Both the position numbers and the translations under genes were made by a program. The notes beneath the pieces were generated by a model. It ran no database searches. It saw only the letters and a list, made by a program, of their open reading frames with translations, and was not told the origin of the DNA. A stretch of DNA of 64,000 bases from Bradyrhizobium sp. JYMT SZCCT0428 (GTDB lineage: Bacteria; Pseudomonadota; Alphaproteobacteria; Rhizobiales; Xanthobacteraceae), in contig NZ_JAFCLS010000014.1 in NCBI RefSeq assembly GCF_018131075.1, forward strand, positions 1 to 64,000, written 5' to 3'. Below are positions 1 to 8,801 of this stretch, in pieces. Numbering within the stretch: position 1 is the stretch's first letter; each line of letters opens with the position of its first letter.

Positions 1-337
1 CGGGTTGCGGTGGACGCTGATGTCGCGAAGACGTAACGCGACAAAGGCGTACGGCAAAACCGTGTGGTCCTGGCGCCCGTTGCCGGCGTCAAGCTGTCGA
101 AGAAGCGCGAGCGGAAACGACAGCGACGGAGTCAACCCAGAACTCGTCTCCGGGGAGATCACGGCATAAGCCGTAAAGCCATTGCGCAGGGAAGGCCGGG
201 TGTTCTCCGCTGCCCTGTATGCTCGTGTGCAGCATTTCTTGTGCAAACCGCACACGGGACCGCGGGTGCAGCGCGCACCCGGTCTTCCCTGCGCCCTCTC
301 ATGAGAGGGCAAGGAATTTCTGGCAAAGCTCGGGCGC
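1..337 (+). repeat. Dispersed structured repeat, copy A (cut by window start)
   Basis: About 337 bases that recur in the same orientation at 62855-63192 with only scattered differences. The core is a 111-base nested hairpin at 184-294: outer arms 184-202 and 276-294 pair with one mismatch, an inner stem pairs 208-213 with 268-273, and the apical stem pairs 224-230 with 250-256. A second small hairpin follows (294-311, arms around TCATGA). The reading frame through the unit is not kept between copies (one-base length change near 140), so this is not a protein gene. I recall this kind of unit as a dispersed repeat of Bradyrhizobium genomes; that is memory, not a search. Confidence 0.85.
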
Positions 338-412
338 TGTGCGTCGCGAGAATGCGAAGCTACATCTGCTGTTTGAAAATTGAATCGGGAATGCTGCGAC
401 ACGAAAGGTGCG

Positions 413-515
413 CTCCCTCCCCCCTTGCGGGGGAGGGCGGGGGAGAGGGGTAAGCCACGAGCACCGCCGTTGCCGCCACCCCTCTCCCTAACCCTCCCCC
501 GCAAGGGGGGAGAGG
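413..515. repeat. GC-rich intergenic palindrome (CCCTCTCCC type)
   Basis: Two inverted arms rich in CCCTCTCCC and CCCCGCAAGGGG surround a short centre. The same type of unit is seen at 43510-43668 and 49878-50040. It lies downstream of the acyl-CoA dehydrogenase gene that ends at 557, so it probably forms a hairpin at the end of that transcript. Confidence 0.8.
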
Positions 516-556
516 ACGCAGCGTTCGCCGGGACGACGAGCAAAGCTATGCGACGC

Positions 557-1789
557 CTACAGCAAATCCCCGCCCACAGCGCTCGCCGTCGTGCCGTGCT
601 CACGGAACGCCTTGATGACGTTCTTGCCGATCTTCCACCGGTGCACCTCGTCCGGACCGTCGACCAGCCGCTGCGAGCGCACCTGCGTGTACCATTTGGC
701 GAGCGGGGTATCCTGGCTGAAGCCGAGCGCGCCGTGGAGCTGGATCGCGGTGTCGATCACCTTGTGAACCATGTGCGCATGGTAGACCTTGGCGATCGAG
801 TTCTCCTGCCGGATATCGAGACCCTTCTCCGCCTTGTAGGCGATATGCAGCAGCATCAAGCGGCCGATATAGAGCTGCTCGGCGCAGTCGGCGAGCATGA
901 ACTGCACGGCCTGGCGGTCGGCGAGCAACTGGCCGAAGGTCGAGCGTTTGGTGATGTGGCCGACCGCCATGTCGAGCGCGCGCTGCGCCTTGGCGACGTT
1001 GTGCATGCCGTGGCGAAGCCGGCCATAGGCGAGGCGATGCTGGCCCATATTGAAACCGTTGCCTTCGCCGCCGAGCAGATTGTCGGCCGGCACTTTCAAA
1101 TCCTTGATCTCGATCTCGGAGTGGCCGCCATGGATCGCGTCGGCATGCGGTCCCTCGATCGCCATGTTGGCGACGTTGCGTTTGATCTTGTAGCCGGGGT
1201 TCGGCAGTTCGACGATGAACGTCGAGTGCTGCTTGTGGCGCGGCGCGTTCGGATCGGTTCTGGCCACCACCAGCGCCATGTCGGCGACGCTGGCCGAGGA
1301 CGAAAACCATTTCTCGCCGTTGAGGATGTAATTCTCGTTGCCGTCCTTCACCGCCGTGGTCTGCATGCCGGTGGCGTCGGCGCCGGCGGCCTTTTCGGTC
1401 ATCGAAAAGCAGATGCGCTTTTCGCCGTTGAGCAGGGGTTTAAGGAACTTCTCCTTCTGATATTCCGTGCCGTGGGCCAATATCGTCATCATCGAGGCGT
1501 CGTCGGGGCCCTGCGTGTTCATCGACAGCGCGCCCAGCATGCTCTCGCCGAGCTCCATCTGCACCAGCGCGTTGGCCAGTGGGCCGAGGCCCATGCCGCC
1601 ATATTCCTTCGGCACCCACGGGCACCACAGGCCCTGCGCGCGGGCCTTCTTGCGCAGCGGCCCGAGCACTTCAGCGAGCGGCTTGGTATCGAGTTCCTTT
1701 TCCGCGGGGATGCACTCGTCCTGCACCCATTTGCGGACCTTCTCGCGGATCGCCTTGGCTTCGGCCGGAATCTCGAAATCGATCGACAT
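557..1789 (-). CDS. Acyl-CoA dehydrogenase family protein
   Basis: A 410-residue FAD enzyme that would oxidise an acyl-CoA at the alpha-beta bond and pass electrons to ETF. The start is at MSIDFEIP (1789); the frame stays open upstream to 1873 but adds a non-conserved leader. N-terminal helical domain, then the FAD signature around [14 protein letters not shown], then a C-terminal helical domain with [12 protein letters not shown] and [14 protein letters not shown] near the end. That ending resembles the ACAD10/ACAD11-like branch, whose substrates are often long-chain or hydroxylated acyl-CoAs; the actual substrate cannot be read here. It is divergent from the hydrolase gene at 1910, so the two could share a 120-base promoter region. 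Confidence 0.88.
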   Translation of the reverse strand: MSIDFEIPAEAKAIREKVRKWVQDECIPAEKELDTKPLAEVLGPLRKKARAQGLWCPWVPKEYGGMGLGPLANALVQMELGESMLGALSMNTQGPDDASMMTILAHGTEYQKEKFLKPLLNGEKRICFSMTEKAAGADATGMQTTAVKDGNENYILNGEKWFSSSASVADMALVVARTDPNAPRHKQHSTFIVELPNPGYKIKRNVANMAIEGPHADAIHGGHSEIEIKDLKVPADNLLGGEGNGFNMGQHRLAYGRLRHGMHNVAKAQRALDMAVGHITKRSTFGQLLADRQAVQFMLADCAEQLYIGRLMLLHIAYKAEKGLDIRQENSIAKVYHAHMVHKVIDTAIQLHGALGFSQDTPLAKWYTQVRSQRLVDGPDEVHRWKIGKNVIKAFREHGTTASAVGGDLL

Positions 1790-1909
1790 GGCACTTCCTC
1801 GCTTTTTGGTTCTTGTTGGGCAGACTTGATGAATGGCATAAACCCGGGACGTGCCAGCGGCAACGCCAAACAATGTTTAAAGCAGCGCGGGCACAAGGGA
1901 GCGCTCACC

Positions 1910-2812
1910 ATGCCCGATCTTGCCGATCTGTTTCCCGGCTACGCCTCCGAATGGATCAACACGTCGGCGGGCCGCATTTTCGCCCGCGTCGGCGGCAAGG
2001 GGCCGCCGCTGTTGCTGCTGCACGGCTTTTCGTCCACGCATGTGATGTGGCATCCGGTAGCATCACAACTGGCTGATAAGTTCACGCTGATCATCGCCGA
2101 CCTGCCGGGCTATGGCTGGTCGGACATGCCGCGCACCGACGAACACCACACGCCCTACACCAAGCGCGCGATGGCGAAGGTGATGGTCGAGGCGATGGAG
2201 CAGCTCGGCCATGTGCATTTCGCGCTCGCCGGCCACGACCGTGGCGGACGTGTGTCGTACCGGCTCGCGCTCGATCATCCCGGCCGGCTGTCGAAACTCG
2301 CCGTGCTCGATATCGCGCCGACTTATGACTACTGGGAGAAGCTGAACCGGCTCTCCGCGCTGAAAATTTATCATTGGGCGTTTCTGGCGCAGCCGCATCC
2401 GCTGCCGGAAACGCTGATCGACGGCCATGGCGAATTCTTCCTCAGGCAGAAGATGGCGAGCCAGACCAAGAGCCAGACGCTCGACGCCATCGACCCGCGC
2501 GCGCTGGAGCATTATCTCGCGCCATTCCGCGATCCCGCCCGCGTCCACGCGATGTGCGAAGACTACCGCGCCGGCGCCTATGCCGACTATGAGATCGACA
2601 AGGCCGATTTCGACGCCGGCAAGAAGATCACGATTCCGATGCTGGCGCTGTGGGGCGATGCCGGCGTCGCCAGCGCCGCGACCACCCCGCTCGACACCTG
2701 GAAGAAGTGGGCGACCAACGTGCAGGGCGCGCCGCTCGACAGCGGGCATTTCTTGCCGGAGGAGAATCCGGACGTGACGGCGAAGTTGCTGAGGGAGTTT
2801 TTCACTGGCTAG
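1910..2812 (+). CDS. Fluoroacetate dehalogenase-like alpha/beta hydrolase
   Basis: A 300-residue hydrolase starting at [10 protein letters not shown] (1910); the open frame reaches back to 380 but that part is antisense to the acyl-CoA dehydrogenase. From memory it is collinear and highly similar to the R. palustris fluoroacetate dehalogenase (FAcD, RPA1163). The nucleophile D110 in GHDRGGR, carboxylate-binding R111 and R114, D134, H280 in SGHFLPEE, and the fluoride-pocket residues H155, W156 and Y219 are all present at the same numbers. Two differences stand out: HGFSS instead of HGFPQ at the oxyanion loop, and Q at position 185 where the characterised enzyme has W. It would hydrolyse a haloacetate or similar alpha-substituted acid; substrate not proven. 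Confidence 0.85.
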   Translation: MPDLADLFPGYASEWINTSAGRIFARVGGKGPPLLLLHGFSSTHVMWHPVASQLADKFTLIIADLPGYGWSDMPRTDEHHTPYTKRAMAKVMVEAMEQLGHVHFALAGHDRGGRVSYRLALDHPGRLSKLAVLDIAPTYDYWEKLNRLSALKIYHWAFLAQPHPLPETLIDGHGEFFLRQKMASQTKSQTLDAIDPRALEHYLAPFRDPARVHAMCEDYRAGAYADYEIDKADFDAGKKITIPMLALWGDAGVASAATTPLDTWKKWATNVQGAPLDSGHFLPEENPDVTAKLLREFFTG

Positions 2813-2816
2813 TCAT

Positions 2817-2908
2817 TGCCGTCATTGCGAGGAGCAAAGCGACGAAGCAATCCATCCATCCGTTATGCCGGGCCATGGATTGTTTCGCTTCGCGCGCAAT
2901 GACGGGAA
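2817..2908. repeat. Intergenic inverted repeat (GTCATTGCGAGGAGC type)
   Basis: Outer arms begin GTCATTGCGAGGAGCAAAGC and end with the complement GCGCGCAATGAC; inner arms read AATCCATCC and CCATGGATTG. The unit sits between the convergent hydrolase and tadA genes, so it can act as a hairpin at both transcript ends. No coding capacity. Confidence 0.75.
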
Positions 2909-2918
2909 GCGGGGTCGG

Positions 2919-3377
2919 CTACCGCCTCACCCTAAAGAAATCCTTCAGCAGCGTCGCCGCCTCGGTCTCGCCGACCGACGAATACACTTCCGGCACGTGA
3001 TGGCAGGTCGGCTGCGCAAAGAACCGCACGCCGGAATCGACGGCGCCGCCCTTGGGGTCGGCGGCGCCGTAATACAGCCGCCGGATCCGCGCAAACGAGA
3101 TCGCGCCGGCGCACATCGTACAGGGCTCGAGGGTGACATAGAGGTCGCAATCGACCAGCCGCTCGGTCCCGATGGCGTCCGCGGCCTGCCGGATCGCCAA
3201 AACTTCGGCATGGGCGGTCGGATCGCGGTCGGTCAGGGTCCGGTTGCCGGCGGTGGCGATGACCTCATAACCCCGGACAATGACGCATCCGATCGGAACT
3301 TCGCCCGCCTTGGCGGCATTTTTGGCCGTTTTGAGCGCCAAATCCATGAAAGAAGGGGCAGTCATCCCTCGTATCAT
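2919..3377 (-). CDS. tadA: tRNA-specific adenosine deaminase TadA
   Basis: A 152-residue zinc deaminase that converts A34 to inosine in tRNA-Arg(ACG). The zinc and proton-shuttle motif HAE lies at residues 56-58 and PCTMC (C86, C89) follows with normal spacing. Length is typical. An alternative start at M5 (3365) is possible; I took 3377 because an AGG lies upstream at a usable distance. It is divergent from the pseudouridine synthase gene at 3531, and both act on RNA used in translation. Confidence 0.93.
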   Translation of the reverse strand: MIRGMTAPSFMDLALKTAKNAAKAGEVPIGCVIVRGYEVIATAGNRTLTDRDPTAHAEVLAIRQAADAIGTERLVDCDLYVTLEPCTMCAGAISFARIRRLYYGAADPKGGAVDSGVRFFAQPTCHHVPEVYSSVGETEAATLLKDFFRVRR

Positions 3378-3530
3378 CGGAAGAAACCTGCTACTAGAAG
3401 CGCCTTCAGCAAACGTGGATACCGGTTTTGCGTGAGATTGCGCCTTGAGCCAAGTGCGCGCGCGTTACCGCTATGACAGCCGATCCACATCCGCCTGATC
3501 GCCATTTCAGCTACGAACGAGAGACTATTC

Positions 3531-5705
3531 ATGCCCCGCGACAACGACAAAGACAACGATTCCCGCGGCCGGCGTGATCGCCCCGGTGGTGGCCGCCCCT
3601 CGGGCGGCCAAGGCCGCGCCGGCGCTAGTAAGGGCCGCTCGGGCGCGGCGAGGGGTCCGGAGAAGAAATTCGCCAAGCGTGGCTTTGCCGGGAAAAGTGA
3701 CGGCGACAAGCGCGACGGCGAGCGGCGTCCCTATGCCGGCAAATCCGACGGCGCGCGGTCGTTCGACAAGAAGCCTTATGCCGGCGGGGCTAAGCCCTAC
3801 GCCGGCAAGCGCGACGGCGATCGTCCGCCGCGCCGCGATTTCGACGCGCCGCGCCCGCCGCGTGGCGACCGGCCGTTCCGCGATCGCAGCGAGGGCGGTG
3901 ATCGTCCGCCGCGCTTCAACCGGGATGACCGTCCCCGTGGCGACCGGCCGTTTACCAGCCGTCCGTCCCGTGGTGACGACGGCGAAAAGCGCTCGTTCAA
4001 GCCGCGCGAGGACCGTGGCGGCGAGAAGCGCCCGTACACGCCGCGTGGCGACCGCCCGAACTTCAATCGCGACGACCGTCCGCCGCGCCGGGACCGCGAG
4101 GGCGGCCCTCGGGACCGTGACGATGCGCGTCCGGCGGCGCGATTCGGCGAAAAGAAATTCGGCGAGAAGCGTCCCTACACTCCGCGTGGCGAGGGTGCCA
4201 GCGAGAAGCGGCCGTATACGCCGCGTGGTGAAGGTTTCCGCAAAGACGGCGACCGTCCTCGCGGCGATCGTCCGGAGCGAAAATTCGGCGGCGACAAGAA
4301 ATTCTCCTCGCGTGGCGCGCCCGACCGCGGGCCGCGCAAGAGCTTCGGTGCCGATCGCAGCGATTCAAAGCCGTGGCAGAAGCGCGAGGATCGTGGCGAG
4401 CGCGATGCGCGTCCCGCCCGTGACGGCGCGCGCAGTTTCGACAAGCCGCGCTTCGACCGTTCCCGCGACGACCGCGGCGGTGACGAGCGTCCGCGCTTCT
4501 CGCGTTCGCGCGAGGATCGTCCCGCCGGCGATCGTCCGAAGTTCGACCGACCGCGTCAGCGGCCCGAGGGCCGCACCGACTGGCAGGAGCATCCGCGCAG
4601 TGAGCCGGGTGACGAACGTCCGCGCCGCGAGAACGAGGACGACAGCAGGATCTTTGCAAAACGTCCGGCGTTCGGCGGCCGTGGCGCTTATCGCGAGCGC
4701 AAGACCGAATTCGAAAAGCGCGGGCCGCAGCCGCCGAAGGTCAAGAAGTCAGGTGAGCGCATCGCCAAGGTGGTGTCGCGCGCCGGCCTGGCCTCGCGCC
4801 GCGACGCCGAGGAATGGATCACGCAAGGCCGCGTCAGCGTCAACGGCCGCGTCATCAATTCGCCGGCGCTCGACGTCACCGCCAACGATGTAATCACCGT
4901 CGATGGCAAGCCGTTGCCGCCGCGCGAGCGCACGCGCCTCTTCATGTTTCACAAGCCGCGTGGCCTGATGACGACGCATGCTGATCCGGAAGGACGACCG
5001 ACGGTATTCGACAATCTGCCCGAAGGCCTGCCGCGGCTGATCTCGATCGGCCGGCTCGATTTCAATACCGAGGGCCTGCTGCTGCTGACCAATGATGGCG
5101 GGCTGGCGCGCGCGCTCGAACTGCCCGACACCGGCTGGCTGCGGCGCTACCGCGTCCGCGCCCATGGCGAAGTCACGCAGGCGCAGCTCGATGAACTCAA
5201 GAAAGGCGTCGAGGTCGACGGCGTCAAATACGGCTCGATCGACGCGACGCTGGAGCGCGACCAGGGCGCCAATGTCTGGCTGGTGTTTGCGATCCGCGAA
5301 GGCAAGAACCGCGAAGTGCGCAACGTGATGGCGCATCTCGGCCTCGAGGTGAACCGGCTGATCCGCGTCTCCTACGGCCCGTTCCAACTCGGCGAACTCG
5401 CCGAAGGCCAGGTCGAGGAAGTCAAAACCCGCGTGCTGCGCGAACAGCTCGGCGAGAAGATCGCCGAGTTGGCAGGCGCCGACTTCAACCGGCCGATGCC
5501 GGGTGACAAGGAGCCAACGCCTCCCAAGCCGGTGACCCAGCGAGGCGTGATCGCCGACCGCAAGGGTCGCCGCGTGCTGGTGCAGCGCACCGGCAGCGAG
5601 GAAGCCCGCGCGCGCAACGAGGAAGAGGCCAACGGCTACGGCCCGCCGCGCCGCCCGCAGCGCGGCTATCACGGCAAGCGCGATCTGAAGCCGCGGGACG
5701 AGTAG
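3531..5705 (+). CDS. rluB: RluB-type 23S rRNA pseudouridine synthase with long disordered N-terminal arm
   Basis: A 724-residue protein whose enzyme part is only the last 300 residues. Residues 1 to about 405 are low complexity, rich in R, G, D, K and P, with three near copies of EKRPYTPRG (around 4021, 4165 and 4204). From about residue 408 there is an S4 RNA-binding domain (ERIAKVVSRAGLASRR), then the RsuA/RluB catalytic domain with GRLDFNTEGLLLL, the catalytic D being residue 510. The family usually modifies U2605 of 23S rRNA. A short basic tail with RRPQRGYHGKR ends the protein. It is followed 7 bases later by rsmD, so the two are likely co-transcribed. Confidence 0.9.
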   Translation: MPRDNDKDNDSRGRRDRPGGGRPSGGQGRAGASKGRSGAARGPEKKFAKRGFAGKSDGDKRDGERRPYAGKSDGARSFDKKPYAGGAKPYAGKRDGDRPPRRDFDAPRPPRGDRPFRDRSEGGDRPPRFNRDDRPRGDRPFTSRPSRGDDGEKRSFKPREDRGGEKRPYTPRGDRPNFNRDDRPPRRDREGGPRDRDDARPAARFGEKKFGEKRPYTPRGEGASEKRPYTPRGEGFRKDGDRPRGDRPERKFGGDKKFSSRGAPDRGPRKSFGADRSDSKPWQKREDRGERDARPARDGARSFDKPRFDRSRDDRGGDERPRFSRSREDRPAGDRPKFDRPRQRPEGRTDWQEHPRSEPGDERPRRENEDDSRIFAKRPAFGGRGAYRERKTEFEKRGPQPPKVKKSGERIAKVVSRAGLASRRDAEEWITQGRVSVNGRVINSPALDVTANDVITVDGKPLPPRERTRLFMFHKPRGLMTTHADPEGRPTVFDNLPEGLPRLISIGRLDFNTEGLLLLTNDGGLARALELPDTGWLRRYRVRAHGEVTQAQLDELKKGVEVDGVKYGSIDATLERDQGANVWLVFAIREGKNREVRNVMAHLGLEVNRLIRVSYGPFQLGELAEGQVEEVKTRVLREQLGEKIAELAGADFNRPMPGDKEPTPPKPVTQRGVIADRKGRRVLVQRTGSEEARARNEEEANGYGPPRRPQRGYHGKRDLKPRDE

Positions 5706-5712
5706 TTGCGCT

Positions 5713-6288
5713 ATGCGTGTCGTCGGCGGACGGTTGAAGGGTCGTAATCTGGCCTCGCCCTCATCGCGCGAGATCCGTCCCACCGCGGATCGCTTGCGCG
5801 AGTCCGTGTTCAACATCCTCGTCCACGCCTATGACGATCCGGTCGAAGGCGCGCGCGTGCTCGACCTGTTCGCGGGCACCGGCGCGCTCGGCATCGAGGC
5901 GACCTCGCGTGGCGCATCATTCACGCTGTTCGTCGACAATGGCGCCGAGGCGCGGGCGCTCTTGCGCAACAATGTCGAGGCGCTGGGGCTTGGCGGCGTG
6001 ACAAAAGTCTATCGCCGCGACGCCACCAATCTCGGCCCCGCGCATCCGATGGAGCCGTTCTCGCTGGTGTTCCTCGATCCGCCCTACGGAAAGGGACTCG
6101 CGGATAAAGCGCTGGCCTCGTTGCGCGAGGGCGGCTGGCTGAGAGCCGGTGCGTTGCTGGTGGTGGAAGAGGCGAAGGCCGCGGCATTCGCGGCGCCTGA
6201 GGGATTCGAGGAGCTGGAGCGGCGGGCGTATGATGATACGGAGTTCGTGTTCCTGAAGGCGAAGTTGGGCGGATTGAGCGAAGCGTAA
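5713..6288 (+). CDS. rsmD: 16S rRNA (guanine(966)-N2)-methyltransferase RsmD
   Basis: A 191-residue SAM-dependent enzyme. It opens with MRVVGGRLKGR, the usual RsmD N-terminus, has the SAM loop LFAGTGALGIE (residues 52-62) and the base-flipping motif DPPYG at 122-126. It sits 7 bases after the pseudouridine synthase gene, giving an rRNA modification pair. Length and order of motifs fit the family. Confidence 0.93.
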   Translation: MRVVGGRLKGRNLASPSSREIRPTADRLRESVFNILVHAYDDPVEGARVLDLFAGTGALGIEATSRGASFTLFVDNGAEARALLRNNVEALGLGGVTKVYRRDATNLGPAHPMEPFSLVFLDPPYGKGLADKALASLREGGWLRAGALLVVEEAKAAAFAAPEGFEELERRAYDDTEFVFLKAKLGGLSEA

Positions 6289-6342
6289 TCCGCCTTCAGG
6301 CTCGCAAAATCGGTGGATTACGCTTCGCTAATCCACCCTACA
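6263..6342. repeat. Inverted repeat between convergent rsmD and mutL
   Basis: Arms GCGGATTGAGCGAAGCGTAA and its complement (GGTGGATTACGCTTCGCTAA with CCACC) pair across a short centre. The left arm overlaps the last codons of rsmD. Related units of the GTAGGATGGG type occur at 50986-51081. It probably serves as a two-sided transcript end. Confidence 0.7.
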
Positions 6343-6348
6343 GTTCCG

Positions 6349-8160
6349 CTATCTCCGCCCGAACAGCTTCTCGATATCCGACAGCTTCAATTCGACATAG
6401 GTCGGGCGGCCGTGGTTGCACTGGCCGGAGTTCGGCGTGTCTTCCATCTCGCGCAGCAGCGCGTTCATCTCTTCCGGCTTGAGGCGGCGGCCGGCGCGAA
6501 CCGAGCCGTGACAGGCCATGGTGGCGGCGACGTGCATCAGCCGGCGCTCCAGCGGCAGTGCCTCATCCCATTCCGCCATATGCTCGGCGAGATCGCGCAA
6601 GAGTCCCGCGGCATTGGCCTTGCCGAGCAGCGACGGCGTCTCGCGCACTGCGACCGCGCCGGGGCCAAAGGAATCGATCGCCAGCCCGAACGTCGCCAGT
6701 TCCAGAGAACGATCGAGCAGCTTCTCGACTGTGGCCTCGTCGAGTTCGACGATCTCGGGGATCAGCAATATCTGCCGCTGCACGCCGTTCTTCGCCAGCG
6801 AGGCCTTCAGCTTCTCATAGACGATGCGCTCATGGGCGGCGTGCTGGTCGACCACGATCAACCCGTCGCGGGTCTGCGACACGATATAGGTCTCGTGGAT
6901 CTGCGTTCGTGCCGCGCCGAGCGGGCGATCCAGCATGTCGGCAGCGGGTTGCGCCTCGAAGCGCACATCGGCCGTCGGCGTGCCGACATCGAACGCGGCC
7001 TGTCCCGGCTCAGCGAAGGCCGGCGCCGCCGAACCGGTGAAGGAGGGCATCGGTCCTGTCGGATAGGAAGGCGAGTTTCGCCAGTCCCAATTGCCTGGGC
7101 GCGGCGCGAAGGATGGACGGAACGAAGCGAGCGCAGCGCCATCGGTATTCGCAGCCGTGCGCCGGCCTTCGCGGGCGAGGCCGTCCTTCAGCGCATGCAC
7201 GATCAGCGCACGGACCAGGCCGGCGTTGCGGAACCGGACCTCGGTCTTGGCGGGATGCACGTTGGCATCGACTTCCTGCGGCTCCAGCGTCACGAACAGC
7301 GCGACGACCGGATGTCGGTCGCGCGGCAGATAGTCGGAATAGGCCGCGCGCACCGCGCCGAGGATCAGCTTGTCGCGCACCGGGCGGCCATTGACGAACA
7401 GATATTGCCCGAGCGCATTGGCCCGCGTCAGCGAGGGGGCGGCGGCAAAACCTTCGACCACCACGCCTTCGCGCTCGCTGCGCACTTCGATCGCGCTGGA
7501 ACGGAAATCCGCCCCCAAAATATCGCCGAGCCGCGTCAGCCGGCCCGGAGCACCGGGCAGTGCTGCGGCCCAGGTCACCGGCGCGCGTTCCTCGCCGGCC
7601 AGCGTAAAGGCGATGTCGGGCCGCGCCATTGCCAGCCTTCGCACCACTTCGCGGATCGCTTCGGCTTCGGTGCGGTCGGTCTTGAGGAATTTCAGCCGCG
7701 CCGGCGTCGCATAAAAGAGATCGCTGACTTCGACGCGGGTGCCCTGGCTCAGCGCCGCCGGCATGATCGGTGACTTCGCGCCGCCTTCGACCGACAGCGA
7801 CCAGGCGTGCGGCTCGGTGGCGTGACGCGTGGTGATGCCAAGCTTCGCCACCGCGCCGATCGAGGGCAGCGCCTCGCCGCGGAATCCCAGCGTGCGAATC
7901 CGCAGCAGGTCCTCGTCGTCGAGCTTGGAGGTGGCGTGGCGATCGACCGCCAGCGCCAGGTCGGCATGGGTCATGCCGCTGCCGTCGTCGGTGATGCCGA
8001 TCCGTCGCCGGCCGCCGCCGTCGGTGAAGATATCGACCCGGCTGGCGCCGGCGTCGATGGCGTTCTCGACCAGTTCCTTGACCACGCTTGCAGGCCGTTC
8101 CACCACCTCGCCGGCGGCGATGCGGTTGACGACCTGTTCTGGGAGCTGGCGGACGGGCAT
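6349..8160 (-). CDS. mutL: DNA mismatch repair protein MutL (endonuclease-type)
   Basis: A 603-residue MutL. The N-terminal GHKL ATPase has ELVENAIDAG, DDGSGM and GFRGEALPS; the C-terminal dimerisation domain holds DQHAAHERIVYE at residues 438-449, which fits the nicking endonuclease motif DQHA(X)2E(X)4E, plus ACHGSVRAGRRL and CNHGRP near the end. The last is a variant of the usual CPHGRP. Endonuclease-type MutL is expected in bacteria without MutH. A linker of about 90 residues between the domains is rich in P, A and S. It is convergent with rsmD. Confidence 0.95.
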   Translation of the reverse strand: MPVRQLPEQVVNRIAAGEVVERPASVVKELVENAIDAGASRVDIFTDGGGRRRIGITDDGSGMTHADLALAVDRHATSKLDDEDLLRIRTLGFRGEALPSIGAVAKLGITTRHATEPHAWSLSVEGGAKSPIMPAALSQGTRVEVSDLFYATPARLKFLKTDRTEAEAIREVVRRLAMARPDIAFTLAGEERAPVTWAAALPGAPGRLTRLGDILGADFRSSAIEVRSEREGVVVEGFAAAPSLTRANALGQYLFVNGRPVRDKLILGAVRAAYSDYLPRDRHPVVALFVTLEPQEVDANVHPAKTEVRFRNAGLVRALIVHALKDGLAREGRRTAANTDGAALASFRPSFAPRPGNWDWRNSPSYPTGPMPSFTGSAAPAFAEPGQAAFDVGTPTADVRFEAQPAADMLDRPLGAARTQIHETYIVSQTRDGLIVVDQHAAHERIVYEKLKASLAKNGVQRQILLIPEIVELDEATVEKLLDRSLELATFGLAIDSFGPGAVAVRETPSLLGKANAAGLLRDLAEHMAEWDEALPLERRLMHVAATMACHGSVRAGRRLKPEEMNALLREMEDTPNSGQCNHGRPTYVELKLSDIEKLFGRR

Positions 8161-8404
8161 GGGCTTCGTTCAGGGACCGATTCTGGGCTTGCCGCATTCT
8201 AGGCTGCCGTGACGGCAAATGCATTGGGCGGCGACCGAATCGGTTCCCGCTGGGGATGGGCACTGACTATCACATTGAAGATGCTGATGTTCGGCGCCGC
8301 AACGCGGAGCTCGCGAGAGCTTTCGCTGTCCACGACGTGGGATTGTGAGGTCGCCTGCGCAGGTATATCGTTTAGAAAAGTTATAAACTGACGGGAGGAC
8401 TGCC

Positions 8405-8737
8405 ATGTGCCAGCTGTTCGCGCACCAGCCGCAACGCGACTACGAATCGCAGACCCGATCGCTGCGGATCGGTGGCCATTGCACCTCGATCCGGCTGGAA
8501 ATGTCGTTCTGGGACACGCTGGAGGAGATCGCGGCGAAGGAGGGAATGAGCCTCGCGAAATTCCTTACCAAGCTGCACAACGAAGTCCTCGACCACCATG
8601 GCGAGGTCAACAATTTTGCGTCGCTGCTGCGGTGCTCGTGTCTGATCTATCGCTCCAGAAGTGCGGTGGCGGTGAGTGCCGCGGCGATCGCGGAGTTTGG
8701 CGGCACTGCGCCCGTCATTCTCGACGCGGCCGAGTAG
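8405..8737 (+). CDS. Ribbon-helix-helix domain protein (RHH_4 type)
   Basis: A 110-residue protein preceded by a good GGGAGG ribosome site. The centre, GGHCTSIRLEMSFWDTLEEIAAKEG followed by MSLAKFLTKLHNEV, looks like the alphaproteobacterial RHH_4 ribbon-helix-helix family: a beta strand carrying SIRLE then two helices. Such proteins are presumed small DNA-binding dimers; the target is unknown. The C-terminal third ending in VILDAAE has no motif I recognise. Confidence 0.75.
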   Translation: MCQLFAHQPQRDYESQTRSLRIGGHCTSIRLEMSFWDTLEEIAAKEGMSLAKFLTKLHNEVLDHHGEVNNFASLLRCSCLIYRSRSAVAVSAAAIAEFGGTAPVILDAAE

Positions 8738-8757
8738 AGTTCACGCACTTCAAATGG

Positions 8758-8788
8758 AATGCGGCCCTGTCCGGGACAGGACCGCATT
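8758..8788. terminator. Likely bidirectional hairpin terminator
   Basis: AATGCGG-CCTGTC pairs with GACAGGACCGCATT across a GG loop. It lies between the convergent ribbon-helix-helix and GMC oxidoreductase genes. There is no long T run, so termination strength is uncertain. Confidence 0.6.
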
Positions 8789-8801
8789 GTTATTCGCGCA
8801 G

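Noticed and set aside
64-453. 129-codon open frame through structured repeat A
   Set aside because: The matching region of copy B has a one-base length change that destroys the frame, so the protein is not conserved; the element is better explained by its hairpins.
380-1909. Long N-terminal extension of the dehalogenase-like frame
   Set aside because: It is the antisense of the acyl-CoA dehydrogenase gene; the family N-terminus [10 protein letters not shown] starts at 1910.
4749-5816. 355-codon minus-strand open frame
   Set aside because: Antisense to the S4/catalytic part of the pseudouridine synthase gene and rsmD start; H, D and A rich without motif.
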